A stretch of DNA of 64,000 nucleotides, from NCBI RefSeq assembly GCF_031822435.1, contig NZ_JAVQLW010000002.1, forward strand, positions 372,001 to 436,000. Direction: 5' to 3'. Below are positions 14,591-24,527 of the stretch, in pieces. The translations under genes and the position numbers were made by a program. Each line of letters opens with the position of its first letter. Position 1 is the first letter of the stretch. This stretch comes from Paracoccus sp. MBLB3053 (lineage in GTDB: Bacteria; Pseudomonadota; Alphaproteobacteria; Rhodobacterales; Rhodobacteraceae). Below the pieces are notes generated by a model. The model saw only the letters and a list, made by a program, of their open reading frames with translations. It made no database searches and was not told where the DNA came from.

Positions 14591-17560
14591 TCAGGCCCGA
14601 GCGGCGGCCATCGCCTGGTCGATCGCCTCGCGGATCTCGTTCTCGGAATAGGGCTTGACCAGCAGGACGGCGCGGGCGGGGCTGCCGACGGGCAGGCTGC
14701 CTTCGCCGGTCGGATAGACGATCGCAAGACGGGGATGCTTTTCGAGAACCTGGCGCGCCAGCTCATCACCGGAAAGATCCGGCAAGCCAAGATCGGTCAG
14801 GAGAAGATCGAAACCTTCCTCCTCGAAGGCTGTCAGCGCCTGTTTCGCGGAATTGGCCTGGCGCACCTTGTGACCCATATCCTCGATCAGCATGGCGGTA
14901 TCGGCGCAGATCAGGAAGTTGTCCTCGACCAACAGGATCCGAAGCGGGGCAGGGCCGCTTTGTTCGTCATCGGTCCCGGCTTCGGCCATCGCGGCGGTCG
15001 GCCCCGGCCGGGGCGCACCAGATGCCTGCGCCGCCTGGCGCGCATTGGCGATCACATGGCGCAGCCGTCTTGCGAGCGCTTCATGGGAATAGGGTTTCGA
15101 AAGCAACTCGACCCCTTCATCCAGCCGGCCTCCATGCACGATCGAATTCTCGGTATAGCCCGACGTGAAAAGCACGGCGAGCCCGGGGATCAGGCTTTGC
15201 GACCGGCGCGCCATCTCGCGGCTGGTGAGCGGCCCCGGCATGACGACATCCGTGAAAAGCACGTCGATCGGGACGCCGCTTTCGACCACGCTGAGCCCGG
15301 CCTGTGGGTCCTTGGCAGTCAGGACGTGATAGCCGAGTTCGGTCAGAAGCTGGACCACCGTATCGCGGACGGCCTCATCATCCTCGACCACGAGAATGGT
15401 CTCGGTGCCACCAAGGACCGGGCCTGTGCGGGGCTGCGGATCGTGATCCTCTTCGCCAAGCGAACGGGGCAGGAAGACCTTGACGGTCGTTCCAATGCCC
15501 GGCTCGCTATAGATCGAGACATGGCCGCTGGATTGCTTGACGAAGCCATAGACCATTGAAAGCCCAAGGCCCGTGCCCCGGCTCTCGGGCTTGGTCGAGA
15601 AAAACGGCTCGAATACCTTGTCAAGAATATCCGGCGTCATCCCGACACCGGTATCGCTGACGGCAAGCATCACATATTCACCGGGCACGACTTCGGGATT
15701 GGCGGTTCCATAGACCTTGTCGAGCGTGGCATTCCCGACTTCGATCGTGAGCCGGCCGTTCCCGTCCATGGCATCGCGCGCATTGATCGCAAGATTGAGC
15801 AATACGTTCTCGACCTGTCCCGGATCGACGCAGGTATTCCAAAGCCCCCTGCTGACCGCCACCTCGACCTCGACCGCCTCGCCGATCGTCCGGCGCAGCA
15901 TGTCATCCATCCCGGTCACAAGCTTGCCGACATGGATGACGCGCGGCTCCAGCGCCTGGCGGCGACCGAAGGCGAGCAACTGACTGGCAAGCTTGGCACC
16001 TCGCTGGACACCGGAAAGAGCGTTCGCGACCTTCTGCTCGGCTCCGGGATTGCCAGCCACATCGCGGGCCAGCAGCTGCAGGTTTCCTGAAACAACCTGA
16101 AGCAAATTGTTGAAATCATGGGCTACGCCGCCGGTCAGCTGACCGATCGCATCCATCTTCTGGGCCTGTTGCAAGGTCCGCTCTGCCTTGCGGCGCTCGG
16201 CGATTTCGGCTTCGACCCGCGCCTCGAGCCCCTCGTTCAATTCGCGCAATTGCTGTTCGGCACATTTGCGGTGACGGACCTGCCGCTCCAGATCGATCGC
16301 GCGTTCGACGAGTTGGGCCTCGGCGGCGCGCTGTTCGGTTATATCGGTATGGACACCGACCCATTCGCGAATGCTGCCGTCCTGATCAAGGGTCGGAATG
16401 GCCCGGATCGCGAAATTCCGCCAGCTTCCATCCCGGCTGCGAACCCGATGTTCCCATGTATAGGTCGACTTTGTCTCAACTGCGCGCTGCCAGGATTCAA
16501 CCGACCCGATCTGATCGTCCGGATGAACCGCGCTGGCCCAGCCGTAGCCCTGATATTCTTCATAGCTCTGACCGGTCAGCGATGCCCATCCGGCCTGCTC
16601 GCCCTCCATCCGGCCATCGGGCGAATTGGTCCAGAGCACGCCATGGATCGCCTCGACCGCAGCCGCGAAACGCTGGTTGCTCCGCCGCAGGTCCTCGGCC
16701 GCGCGTTTTCGGTCCTCGACATCGACCATAAGGACATAAAGTCCCACGACCTGTCCCTTGGGATCACGGCGGGGAATGTAGCGCACTTCAAAGGTGTGCA
16801 CGGTTCCGTCGGGCAAGGTCACGGGCGCATCGCCGATCACCGTTTCGCCGGCCAATGCCCGCTGCAAGGACGGCTCGCGCGAGGCGAAATATGCCTCGCC
16901 CACGATCTCGCGCTTGTGGCGGCCGATCACCTGCTCGGGCGGCACTCCGAAGACATCGAGGTAGCGGCCATTGGCGAGCCGGAAGATCAGGTCGCAATCC
17001 ATGAAGCCGACCAGAATGGGCAAGGCGTCGGTCAACGAACTCATTTCGCTTCGGCTGGCCGCCAGCTCCGCGCGCGCCTCGACCGCCTCGGTAATCTCGA
17101 GCACCGTGCAAAGCACGCCTTCAACCTGCCTGCCATCATCGCTGTAGACAGGTGTATAGTAGAGATCGAAGATCACATCTTCGGGCTTGCCGTGGCGATG
17201 CAGCGTCAGGGTCTGTTCCGTGAAGGACTGGACCTTCCCCTGAAAGCCTTCTTCAAGGATACGTCGGTTCCAGTCCCAGATTTCGGGCCAGATGCCGCTG
17301 ACAGTGCCGCCAAGCGCGCGCGGATGATAGCTGCCGGCGATCTCGATATAGCCGTCATTGTAGAGCATGACATTGTCACTGCCCCACATCAGGACTTGCG
17401 GAATGGGCGAATTCACCATGGAATTGACCATGGTGCGCAGAGTACTGGGCCAATGCTCCAGCGGACCGAGCGAAGTGCGTGACCAGTCGAACTGCCGGAT
17501 CAACTCCCCGGCGATACCACCGTCGATCGGCCATGACGGCGGCCTATACTGGCTTTGCAA
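14591..17560 (-). CDS. Hybrid sensor histidine kinase with PAS domains and two receiver domains
   Basis: 989-residue signalling protein with no membrane segment apparent. Order: PAS-like region (about 1-155), PAS (170-290), PAS with PAC end (300-415), coiled coil, HisKA with phospho-accepting His in GGVAHDFNNLLQVVSGN, HATPase (NARDAMDGNG, DTGVGM, GTGLGLSMVYGF), receiver 1 (LFTDVVMPG, KPYS) and receiver 2 (LLLTDLGLPD, KPYS). The HWE/HisKA_4-like HDFNN box groups it with soluble PAS kinases of alphaproteobacteria. Start is TTG 17560: a perfect AAGGAGG lies 5 bases upstream, whereas the in-frame ATG at 17632 has no ribosome site. Signal and target are unknown. Confidence 0.88.
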   Translation of the reverse strand: MQSQYRPPSWPIDGGIAGELIRQFDWSRTSLGPLEHWPSTLRTMVNSMVNSPIPQVLMWGSDNVMLYNDGYIEIAGSYHPRALGGTVSGIWPEIWDWNRRILEEGFQGKVQSFTEQTLTLHRHGKPEDVIFDLYYTPVYSDDGRQVEGVLCTVLEITEAVEARAELAASRSEMSSLTDALPILVGFMDCDLIFRLANGRYLDVFGVPPEQVIGRHKREIVGEAYFASREPSLQRALAGETVIGDAPVTLPDGTVHTFEVRYIPRRDPKGQVVGLYVLMVDVEDRKRAAEDLRRSNQRFAAAVEAIHGVLWTNSPDGRMEGEQAGWASLTGQSYEEYQGYGWASAVHPDDQIGSVESWQRAVETKSTYTWEHRVRSRDGSWRNFAIRAIPTLDQDGSIREWVGVHTDITEQRAAEAQLVERAIDLERQVRHRKCAEQQLRELNEGLEARVEAEIAERRKAERTLQQAQKMDAIGQLTGGVAHDFNNLLQVVSGNLQLLARDVAGNPGAEQKVANALSGVQRGAKLASQLLAFGRRQALEPRVIHVGKLVTGMDDMLRRTIGEAVEVEVAVSRGLWNTCVDPGQVENVLLNLAINARDAMDGNGRLTIEVGNATLDKVYGTANPEVVPGEYVMLAVSDTGVGMTPDILDKVFEPFFSTKPESRGTGLGLSMVYGFVKQSSGHVSIYSEPGIGTTVKVFLPRSLGEEDHDPQPRTGPVLGGTETILVVEDDEAVRDTVVQLLTELGYHVLTAKDPQAGLSVVESGVPIDVLFTDVVMPGPLTSREMARRSQSLIPGLAVLFTSGYTENSIVHGGRLDEGVELLSKPYSHEALARRLRHVIANARQAAQASGAPRPGPTAAMAEAGTDDEQSGPAPLRILLVEDNFLICADTAMLIEDMGHKVRQANSAKQALTAFEEEGFDLLLTDLGLPDLSGDELARQVLEKHPRLAIVYPTGEGSLPVGSPARAVLLVKPYSENEIREAIDQAMAAARA

Positions 17561-17688
17561 TGCTTCCTCCTTGCCGGATGGCGGTTTTACCCGTGCCACG
17601 AAGGCAGGGCGATCAGCTACGGACACTTGCATGGAAACGGCACGAAGTGCCAGCGCCTTCCGCAGAATGACCCGCCGTCACGAGCATA

Positions 17689-19095
17689 TCAAAGGATCGT
17701 GGGCAGCCCCGCATGAACCGGGGTCGCCCGGCCCGGTGTCTCGACCTGCTGAGTGCCCGTTTCACTGGCCAGTCTTCTGGCATTGCCCAGCACCGCACCC
17801 GCAAAGAGATAGGTGAGCGGGGTGATCGTCGCGTTGGGAATGAGATCGAGAAGGTTCACCGCAAGCATCATGGCAAGCGCGCTCAGAAGCAGCGCCTCGG
17901 GCGGCAGGGCGTCACGCCGCTTCCGCAGCGCGCCACCAAGCACGACGATCGGCATCAGCAGCAGCAGGAAATGTGCCGAATATCCGAAGATCCCATATGC
18001 TCCCATCCAGATCACCCACAGGCCATCCGGAATAACCGCCAGCTCGCCGCTATCGGGATCAAGAAAAAGCGATCTGGCTTCGCCGCCCCAGCCGAAATAC
18101 GGCCGCTCCATTGCGCGTTGCAGCAACTGCTCTTCGTTGACAAACCGGAACTCAAGAGAATGGCCGCGCTCTGGCGAGATCGAATTGGCGAGTTCGACGA
18201 TCCCCTCGAGCGGAAACAGGGACGCGCTGCGCAGAACGGGATAAAGGAAGGATGCGACCGCTATGATCAGCGCGACCCTTGTGATGGTCGCTGGCTTCAC
18301 AAGGATCAGCAGGGGAAGCGTAACCAGAGCTTGTATCAGCACGCCGGCCGATCTGCACAGCAGAAGCATCACGATAAGGTAGAGGGTGATGGATATGTTT
18401 CGGGTGTCAGGCTTCTCGCGCGCGATCACGCCCGCAGCCATGACAGACAGCACCGTCAGCGAAGCGACCCATAGGGGATGCTCGAGAAAGACGATCGGTC
18501 GAAAACCGCCATATCTGACCGTTTGCATGAAATCGTGCTGGAAATATCCATAGATCCAGACATTCATCTGCGGGCTCAGTCGAACCTCGACCAGCATGAA
18601 AAAGGAATAGATCAACAGCCCCAGCACCATCGTGCGCATGAGCACCCTGAGCCCCCTGGCGTCCCAGAGCAATGCAAAACCAAGGATGAAGGGCAGGATC
18701 TCGCAACAAACGCGAATCGTTTCGGCGATCGTGAAGGAAATGGACAGCCCGGGTCTGTAGGTCTGCCCCTCGATCAGCGGATCGCCATTGGTCGCGGCCG
18801 TGAACACAGGCGCGATCAGGTTCACCATGATCAGCGCCGTGATCATCCACCCCATGGCAGGCGGACCAGCCTTCGGCGCCAAGTTGTCACGCGTCATGAA
18901 CACCATGAAGCCCGCGGCAAGCGCGGCCATCATGTGCTTGTTCACCCCCGGCACGGCAGGCAGGTCGATGACAAATGCGGGCGGCAGGAAAAGGTATCCG
19001 GCAAGCAGCGCCCAGACCAGCGCTGTCTGGCGATCCATGCGAGAGAACATGAATGCGACGATGGCGGGCCATGACAGCATGACGATCAGCGGCAT
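17689..19095 (-). CDS. O-antigen ligase-like polytopic membrane protein
   Basis: 468 aa with about ten to twelve hydrophobic segments. A large loop near residues 310-350 contains RPYFGWGGEARS, similar to the PxxGxG loop of the O-antigen ligase/polymerase (Wzy/WaaL) superfamily, and VRYGGFRPIVFLEHPLWVASL earlier in the protein. A role in surface polysaccharide polymerisation or ligation is likely, but no glycan locus surrounds it. AAGGTG lies 5 bases before the ATG. It is divergent from the EamA gene. Confidence 0.65.
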   Translation of the reverse strand: MPLIVMLSWPAIVAFMFSRMDRQTALVWALLAGYLFLPPAFVIDLPAVPGVNKHMMAALAAGFMVFMTRDNLAPKAGPPAMGWMITALIMVNLIAPVFTAATNGDPLIEGQTYRPGLSISFTIAETIRVCCEILPFILGFALLWDARGLRVLMRTMVLGLLIYSFFMLVEVRLSPQMNVWIYGYFQHDFMQTVRYGGFRPIVFLEHPLWVASLTVLSVMAAGVIAREKPDTRNISITLYLIVMLLLCRSAGVLIQALVTLPLLILVKPATITRVALIIAVASFLYPVLRSASLFPLEGIVELANSISPERGHSLEFRFVNEEQLLQRAMERPYFGWGGEARSLFLDPDSGELAVIPDGLWVIWMGAYGIFGYSAHFLLLLMPIVVLGGALRKRRDALPPEALLLSALAMMLAVNLLDLIPNATITPLTYLFAGAVLGNARRLASETGTQQVETPGRATPVHAGLPTIL

Positions 19096-19339
19096 CGACG
19101 CACCTTCGGTCCATTTTCTGCGGCCGAATCCGGGGGCCTCGTCCGATCAGTCTTCACCCAGTTCCTCGCATCGGGGGCTGACCGGCAGGAATGGGGTGAC
19201 CATCGTAGCCGGAAACAGATATGTCGGTTTGATGCTAGCTGTTTCGACATCGAAGCCGCAATTCAAAATTCCCTCATCGGGGGCCGCTTGGCTTTCCCCC
19301 GCAACAAAGCTACGCGGCGATGAGATCAGAGGGAACATC

Positions 19340-20221
19340 ATGAGCAGCAATTTTCGGGGCGCGGCACTGATGGTGGCCGCAATGGCAGGCTTTGCGGTCG
19401 AAGACATGCTGCTGAAATCCGTCACAGATGAGTTGCAGGTTGGCCAGATCCTCATCATGTTCGGCAGCTTCGGCACCATCCTCTTCGCGCTCCTCGCGCG
19501 TTCGCGTGGTGATCGCCTGCTGCATCCAAATCTGCTTCATCCCGTCGTCGGGGCGAAGGCGCTGGCGGAAATCTGCGGACGTCTGTTCTTTACGCTTTCG
19601 CTTGCGCTGGCACCGCTTTCCACTGTCTCTGCGTTGCTGCAGGCAACACCGCTGGTGGTCGTGGCAGGGGCGGCCATCTTCTTCGGCGAGCGGGTCGGCT
19701 GGCGGCGCTGGACTGCCATCGCCACGGGCTTCGTGGGTGTGCTCATCGTCCTGAGGCCCGGCGTGGAACTGAGCTGGGGGGCACTGGCCGCCCTGGCCGG
19801 GATGCTTGGATTTGCGCTGCGTGACCTTGCCACGCGCGGCGCACCAAAAACACTTTCGAACCTGGTGCTGGGCGTCTACGGCTTTCTCGCCCTGGTGCCT
19901 GCAGGAGCCGTGCTTCTGGCCGTCACGGGCGGAGCGGTCTGGCCGACGTCCGCCGCATTCGCCACGGTCGGGACGGCTTCCGTCGTCGGCGTTGCCGCCT
20001 ATTATGCGCTGACGGCAGCCATGCGGGTCGGCGAGGTCGCCGTCGTCACACCCTTCCGCTATACGCGGCTGGTCTTTGCGCTGATCCTTGCCTCGATCGT
20101 CTTTGCCGAACGACCGGATGCGATGACGCTTCTTGGTAGCGCCGTGATCGTCGCAAGCGGCATATACACCCTGCTACGTTCACGGCGCGAAACCCAGCTG
20201 ACGGTTGCGCAGGACGCCTGA
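19340..20221 (+). CDS. EamA/DMT-family membrane exporter
   Basis: 293 aa, ten predicted helices arranged as two EamA repeats (about residues 5-135 and 150-285). The end of repeat 1 is FFGERVGWRRWTAIATGFVGVLIVLRPG, a standard DMT motif; repeat 2 ends FAERPDAMTLLGSAVIVASGIYTLLRSR. ATG 19340 has GAGGGA 6 bases upstream; the open frame extends further 5' but without support. The 244-base gap before it is shared with the divergent ligase-like gene and shows nothing further. Substrate unknown; riboflavin, amino acids or other metabolites are all possible for the family. Confidence 0.85.
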   Translation: MSSNFRGAALMVAAMAGFAVEDMLLKSVTDELQVGQILIMFGSFGTILFALLARSRGDRLLHPNLLHPVVGAKALAEICGRLFFTLSLALAPLSTVSALLQATPLVVVAGAAIFFGERVGWRRWTAIATGFVGVLIVLRPGVELSWGALAALAGMLGFALRDLATRGAPKTLSNLVLGVYGFLALVPAGAVLLAVTGGAVWPTSAAFATVGTASVVGVAAYYALTAAMRVGEVAVVTPFRYTRLVFALILASIVFAERPDAMTLLGSAVIVASGIYTLLRSRRETQLTVAQDA

Positions 20222-20245
20222 CGTCCCCCCAGACAGTTCCGCCGA

Positions 20246-21907
20246 TCAGTTCCCGCCCGAAGGGCCGGCTCCGGGCCGGATACGGTCGAACTGCGCCGGA
20301 TGGACCTGGCCCAGCCAGGTCTCGGTCAGGGGCTGGCCATCGCGTACGAGATAGGCGCGGATGTCCGCGGTCTCGACACCTTCTGCCGCGATATCGAAGA
20401 TCATCCGCCACCGGCCAGTGCCGACGACCGGCAGAGCATAGGATTGAACGATCTCGACGCCTTCCGGCACGGTCACGACAGGTTCGACGCCATCCTGCTG
20501 ACCAAGCCCGGAAACCGTCGGGCCTTCAAAGTCGATCGCGATCTTCAGATGCTCCTTGGGTCGGGGATGGCCGGGAACGCCGCCCGCTCCGATGCGGGTG
20601 GCGACGGTGCGCGCCAGCGGTTGGGGAACCGGGGCATCGTTCATCCAGGTCAGCGTATAGTCGAAATCCATCTGCTGCCCGGCCTGCGGTTGCTGCTCGG
20701 GATTCCAGAACGAAACGATGTTATCATAGATCTCGTCATCGGTCGGGATCTCGACCAGCTGGACCTGGCCCTTGCCCCAGTCACCCTTCGGCGCGATCCA
20801 GACAGAGGCCCGCTTTTCGTAGAATACTCCGTCATCCTCGTAGTTTTCAAAGCGACGGTCACGCTGCAGAAGGCCGAAGCCCTGCGGATTCTCGGTGACA
20901 TAGCTCGATGTCACGACGCGCGGCGGGTTCATCAGCGGGCGCCAGATCTGCTCGCCATTCCCGGTCACCATCATCAGCCCGTCCGCATCATGCACTTCCG
21001 GGCGCCAGTCAAAGCCCAGCACGCGGTTCGTTTCCGAATACCAATACATCGAGGTTAACGGCGCGATGCCGAGCCGCGCCACCGCATTGCGGAAGAACAG
21101 GCGCGACGAAATCTCCATCCGCTGGCCTTCACCGGGCCCGCCCTTGCTGATGTCCATCCGATAGGCCCCGGCAACCGAGGGGCTGTCCATCAGGGCATAT
21201 ATGGTGACATCGGCTTGCCCGGACTTGGGCTTTTCGATGTAGAATTCGGTAAAGCTGGGAAACTCTTCTGGCTCGGTCATGCCGGAATTGATCGCAAGCC
21301 CGCGCGCCGACATCCCGTATTGCCCCTGCGGTCCAGAGGTCCGGAAATACGAAGCCCCGAGGAAGCTGATCCAGTCGGTCTTCAGATCCGTGTTCATGAG
21401 GCGGAACCCGGCAAAGCCCGTGCCGCGCGTCAATTCGTGGGCGGGACTGTCCTCGGGCATGTCGAAGAAGGCGGGATCATAACCGATTTCGCGGGATTTC
21501 CCGTTCTCGACCACGCTGATCTTGACGGGGTTCCTGAAATAGGTCCCGAGATGGAAGAACTGGACCGGCACGTCGCCCACACGGACCGTGGTCTCGGGGC
21601 GGAAGGCGATCTTCCAATGGGCGTCGTAGTCGATCTTTTCCAGAACTTCGGGCTGTTCGACGTTCGGCGGAACATAGGGCTCGGCAGCGATGGCCCGAGC
21701 ACGCGAGGTCAACTCGTCAAAACTGAAGACCTGCGACTGCCCCAGTTCGGGGGCAAACTTCCCCGCGGCCTGCTCGGCCCGCGCCGGGCCGGACATGATC
21801 GGCAGAACCGGTTGGCCTAGCGTGATGGCAGCCAGTGCGGCGTAAAGTGCGGGTTTGCGAAGGCGCAAGATAAAACTCCGTCTGATCGGCAATGCAGAGA
21901 ACCCCAC
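20246..21907 (-). CDS. opgG: Periplasmic glucan biosynthesis protein OpgG/MdoG
   Basis: Periplasmic protein needed for osmoregulated periplasmic glucan synthesis, 553 aa, close to the family length. Signal peptide in the first ~45 residues (LRLRKPALYAALAAITLG, probable cut after PARA). The OpgG N-domain starts FSFDELTSRARAIAAEPYVPP; EFYIEKPKSGQADVTIYALMDSPSVAGAYRM and SMYWYSETNR are family-specific. The frame starts with GTG at 21907; a TTG 45 bases downstream (L of LRLRKPALY), with GGAG 8 bases before it, is an alternative. No opgH glucosyltransferase is in the window. Confidence 0.9.
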   Translation of the reverse strand: MGFSALPIRRSFILRLRKPALYAALAAITLGQPVLPIMSGPARAEQAAGKFAPELGQSQVFSFDELTSRARAIAAEPYVPPNVEQPEVLEKIDYDAHWKIAFRPETTVRVGDVPVQFFHLGTYFRNPVKISVVENGKSREIGYDPAFFDMPEDSPAHELTRGTGFAGFRLMNTDLKTDWISFLGASYFRTSGPQGQYGMSARGLAINSGMTEPEEFPSFTEFYIEKPKSGQADVTIYALMDSPSVAGAYRMDISKGGPGEGQRMEISSRLFFRNAVARLGIAPLTSMYWYSETNRVLGFDWRPEVHDADGLMMVTGNGEQIWRPLMNPPRVVTSSYVTENPQGFGLLQRDRRFENYEDDGVFYEKRASVWIAPKGDWGKGQVQLVEIPTDDEIYDNIVSFWNPEQQPQAGQQMDFDYTLTWMNDAPVPQPLARTVATRIGAGGVPGHPRPKEHLKIAIDFEGPTVSGLGQQDGVEPVVTVPEGVEIVQSYALPVVGTGRWRMIFDIAAEGVETADIRAYLVRDGQPLTETWLGQVHPAQFDRIRPGAGPSGGN

Positions 21908-22022
21908 CGAAACACCAAATGGGACTTCGCATCGCTAGGGCCAACGATACCGTGATGGCAAGACACTTGCGCACCAGACCGCGGGACTTTGCCGGTCTCT
22001 GCCACCATAGCACAAAGGATGC

Positions 22023-23249
22023 TCAGGCCGGTGGGGAGCTTTCCTGCCCCTTGAGGCAGCGAACCGCCCTGTCGAAGAAATCATCTCCGCCCATCTGTCC
22101 GCCTTTCAGGGCAAGGGGCAGATAATCCTCGGCGAGCCTTCCGATCAGGATAGGCACGCCCGGGCAGATATCCGCGGCATAGTCCAAACAATCGGGCGCG
22201 AGGTGTCCGACTACCGCGCTCGACGTATCACCTCCAGCCACGATCAGACCCGCAACCGCCACGTCCCGCAGCGAATCCCGGACGAATTCGGCGCTGGCAT
22301 CGGCAATGCATGCCGGGCTCACCCCGGCAACATCGGCCGTCAGATAAACAAGACAATCCTGACCGCGCGACAAGCGTTCCCGGACCCAGCCTAGCGCGAG
22401 ATCCCGTGCCGGAACACCCGGCAGGATGTCCGCTGGCGCGACTGGCAGGCGGGTCATGTCGCGCGCTGCCGCGATCTGGGCGGTCGTGCCGGGCGAGCGG
22501 CTGCCGGCAAAGGCGAATACGGGACCGTCTCCGCGCAGATCGTTCCTGCCCGATATCGCGGCTGGCGGCCGGTTTGCGATCCACGCCTCGGCGACCGAGG
22601 AGGGACCGATCACCAGAACCGGCCCTTCTTCGGCCAACAGCGCTCCGCCGGCAGCGATGACGTCATCCTGGTCGAAGATATCGTAAAAACGCGGAAAGGG
22701 TGCACGGAGCCGCGCACCACGATCGATACGCGCAAGACCCGCAAGTCCGATCCGCGTGAAATGGCGGATCAGATCCGCCTCATCCATGGGCGTCACGGGG
22801 TGGCAGGACATCACGGGATGCCGGTCAATCCGGTGAACGGCACCATCCGGCCCCTGCGCGAAGAGCGTGCCGAAGACGGCATATCGTCCAAGCGACGGCT
22901 GCCCCCCGATGACCGCGACTTTCCCGATGCCGAGCGAGGCCGACAGCCCGAGTGCAAATGCGGCAATATTACCGGTTCCTGCGCTGCTGTCGAAGGTAGA
23001 GCAAACCTTCACATGCACGAAATCGGGCGCATAGCCAGCGAGCCCCCGGCCGATTCTTGCCGCCAGCGCCGTAATGTCGGCAGAGCCGAGAGAGCGCGCA
23101 TTGGTGGCGATGCCCCAGGCGTCCAGCCCATTGATTTCCGAGGGGTCGGGAAGGTCTCGGAAAAGCCGCGCGCGAAACCCCGCTCGCGCCAGGGTCGCCA
23201 ATGTATCCGAGGCCCCCGTGAAATCATCCGCAACGAAGACATATGTCAT
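22023..23249 (-). CDS. DUF1537 (four-carbon acid sugar kinase) family protein
   Basis: 408 aa. The N-terminal substrate domain opens with YVFVADDFTGASDTLATLARAG, the family signature, and the C-terminal nucleotide-binding domain contains VAGLIVAGGDTSSAVV. Members phosphorylate acid sugars such as D-erythronate, L- and D-threonate or 3-oxo-isoapionate. It is 18 bases from the RuBisCO-like gene, and pairing of these two families is known from apiose/isoapionate catabolism (OiaK with OiaX), so a branched or oxo sugar acid is the best guess. Ribosome site evidence is weak; the start is chosen on the family N-terminus. Confidence 0.88.
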   Translation of the reverse strand: MTYVFVADDFTGASDTLATLARAGFRARLFRDLPDPSEINGLDAWGIATNARSLGSADITALAARIGRGLAGYAPDFVHVKVCSTFDSSAGTGNIAAFALGLSASLGIGKVAVIGGQPSLGRYAVFGTLFAQGPDGAVHRIDRHPVMSCHPVTPMDEADLIRHFTRIGLAGLARIDRGARLRAPFPRFYDIFDQDDVIAAGGALLAEEGPVLVIGPSSVAEAWIANRPPAAISGRNDLRGDGPVFAFAGSRSPGTTAQIAAARDMTRLPVAPADILPGVPARDLALGWVRERLSRGQDCLVYLTADVAGVSPACIADASAEFVRDSLRDVAVAGLIVAGGDTSSAVVGHLAPDCLDYAADICPGVPILIGRLAEDYLPLALKGGQMGGDDFFDRAVRCLKGQESSPPA

Positions 23250-23267
23250 CGGCGAGCCTCCAGATCC

Positions 23268-24524
23268 TCAGCCGACATGACCGAAACGCTCAAGCGCAGC
23301 TGCCAGCTCGGGATGGGTTTTGGCATGATCTGCCAGCGATGTCCCCGCGCGCATCGCGGCGTGGGCCTGCTGGAGGCTCGCCAGACCGGCCGAAGGTCCA
23401 AGGGGATGGGCCATGATGCCGCCGCCACACAGGAACATCAGGTCGTCCGAGCCGACCTTGCGCAATGTGTGCGGCAGCGTGCCCGCCCACTGCCCCGACG
23501 AAAAGACGGGCATCACCCGGTCGTCTGCATCGCTCATCCGCTCAAGACATTGCCGCGCTGCATCGGTCACGTCGTCATCGAGGTCCGAGAACTTGCCGCC
23601 CATCCCATGGACATGCATGTGGTCGATTCCCGCCAGACGGTATAGTGCCTGATAGGCGCGGACGCCCATGCCCAGCAGCGGATGCCGACCCATGCCACCA
23701 TATCCATTCCGATGCCCGTGGATCGCCAGTTGCGTATGCCGCCGAAGGGACTGGACCGCCGAAAGACCGCACCAGTTCAGCGAAACCATCGCGCAACTTC
23801 CTCCTTCGACTTCGATCAGGTCGGCGTGGCGACGCATCGCGTCGGTTTCGTCGGTGATGTTGAAAGCCATCATCACGAGCTTGCCGGTACGGTCGCGATG
23901 GCGGCGCAGGCGCTCCATCACGGCTCTGATCCGGGCGTCGACCGGCGCATGGGGATGGGTTCCAGCAATTTCATCATCCTTGATGAAATCCGCCCCGGCA
24001 TCGCAAAGCCGCTCGACCAGATCCGCAATTTCCTCGGGGGAAAGGCCGATATTCGGCTTGATGATCGTGCCGAAAATGGGCCGACCATCGACCCCGATCG
24101 ACGCACGGGTGCCCGCGATACCCTGAGCAGGCATTTCGTAGCGCGCGCGATAATCCGGTCGCAGCGACACATCGATCAGCTTCAGCCCCGACACCTCGCC
24201 CAGATCATAGAGATTGCCTGCCACGACCGATGCCAGAGTGGGCAGGTTCACGCCAACGTTTTCCTCGGGGTAGTCGATCACCACCCGGAAGATGCCGCGC
24301 GGGCCGGTCAGGCCCTTGCGCTCGGCCCAGGCGCTGCGCAGGGACGGCTTCTCGGATTGGCCGATCTGCTCGGTCGAAATGACCCGCGCCCCGAAGCGCG
24401 CACGCAGTTCATCAGTCTCGCCTTCGACACGAACGAAGGTTCCGGCGCTTTGCTCGCCCGCCATCATCGCCGCGACATCGGCAATCGGGCAGGGGGTTTC
24501 GACATGATAGGTTGTGCGGATCAT
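23268..24524 (-). CDS. RuBisCO-like protein (form IV)
   Basis: 418 aa with both RuBisCO large-subunit domains. Catalytic motifs are largely kept: GTIIKPNIGLS (K156 equals form I K175; N158 replaces K177), DFIKDDE (K182, the carbamylation site, with D184 and E185), HGHRNGYGG (the H294/R295 region), HMHVHGMGGKF (H327 and loop-6 K334), SSGQ and CGGGIMAHP phosphate loops. It is not a CO2-fixing enzyme by neighbourhood: a DUF1537 kinase, a VOC protein and a TRAP transporter flank it. Decarboxylation or hydrolysis of a phosphorylated oxo sugar acid, as for OiaX, is the inferred reaction. Confidence 0.9.
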   Translation of the reverse strand: MIRTTYHVETPCPIADVAAMMAGEQSAGTFVRVEGETDELRARFGARVISTEQIGQSEKPSLRSAWAERKGLTGPRGIFRVVIDYPEENVGVNLPTLASVVAGNLYDLGEVSGLKLIDVSLRPDYRARYEMPAQGIAGTRASIGVDGRPIFGTIIKPNIGLSPEEIADLVERLCDAGADFIKDDEIAGTHPHAPVDARIRAVMERLRRHRDRTGKLVMMAFNITDETDAMRRHADLIEVEGGSCAMVSLNWCGLSAVQSLRRHTQLAIHGHRNGYGGMGRHPLLGMGVRAYQALYRLAGIDHMHVHGMGGKFSDLDDDVTDAARQCLERMSDADDRVMPVFSSGQWAGTLPHTLRKVGSDDLMFLCGGGIMAHPLGPSAGLASLQQAHAAMRAGTSLADHAKTHPELAAALERFGHVG

Positions 24525-24527
24525 GGC

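Noticed and set aside
23268..24524. True RuBisCO large subunit
   Set aside because: The K177 position is Asn, length is below form I/II, and no rbcS, prk or other Calvin-cycle gene is near; the neighbours are catabolic.
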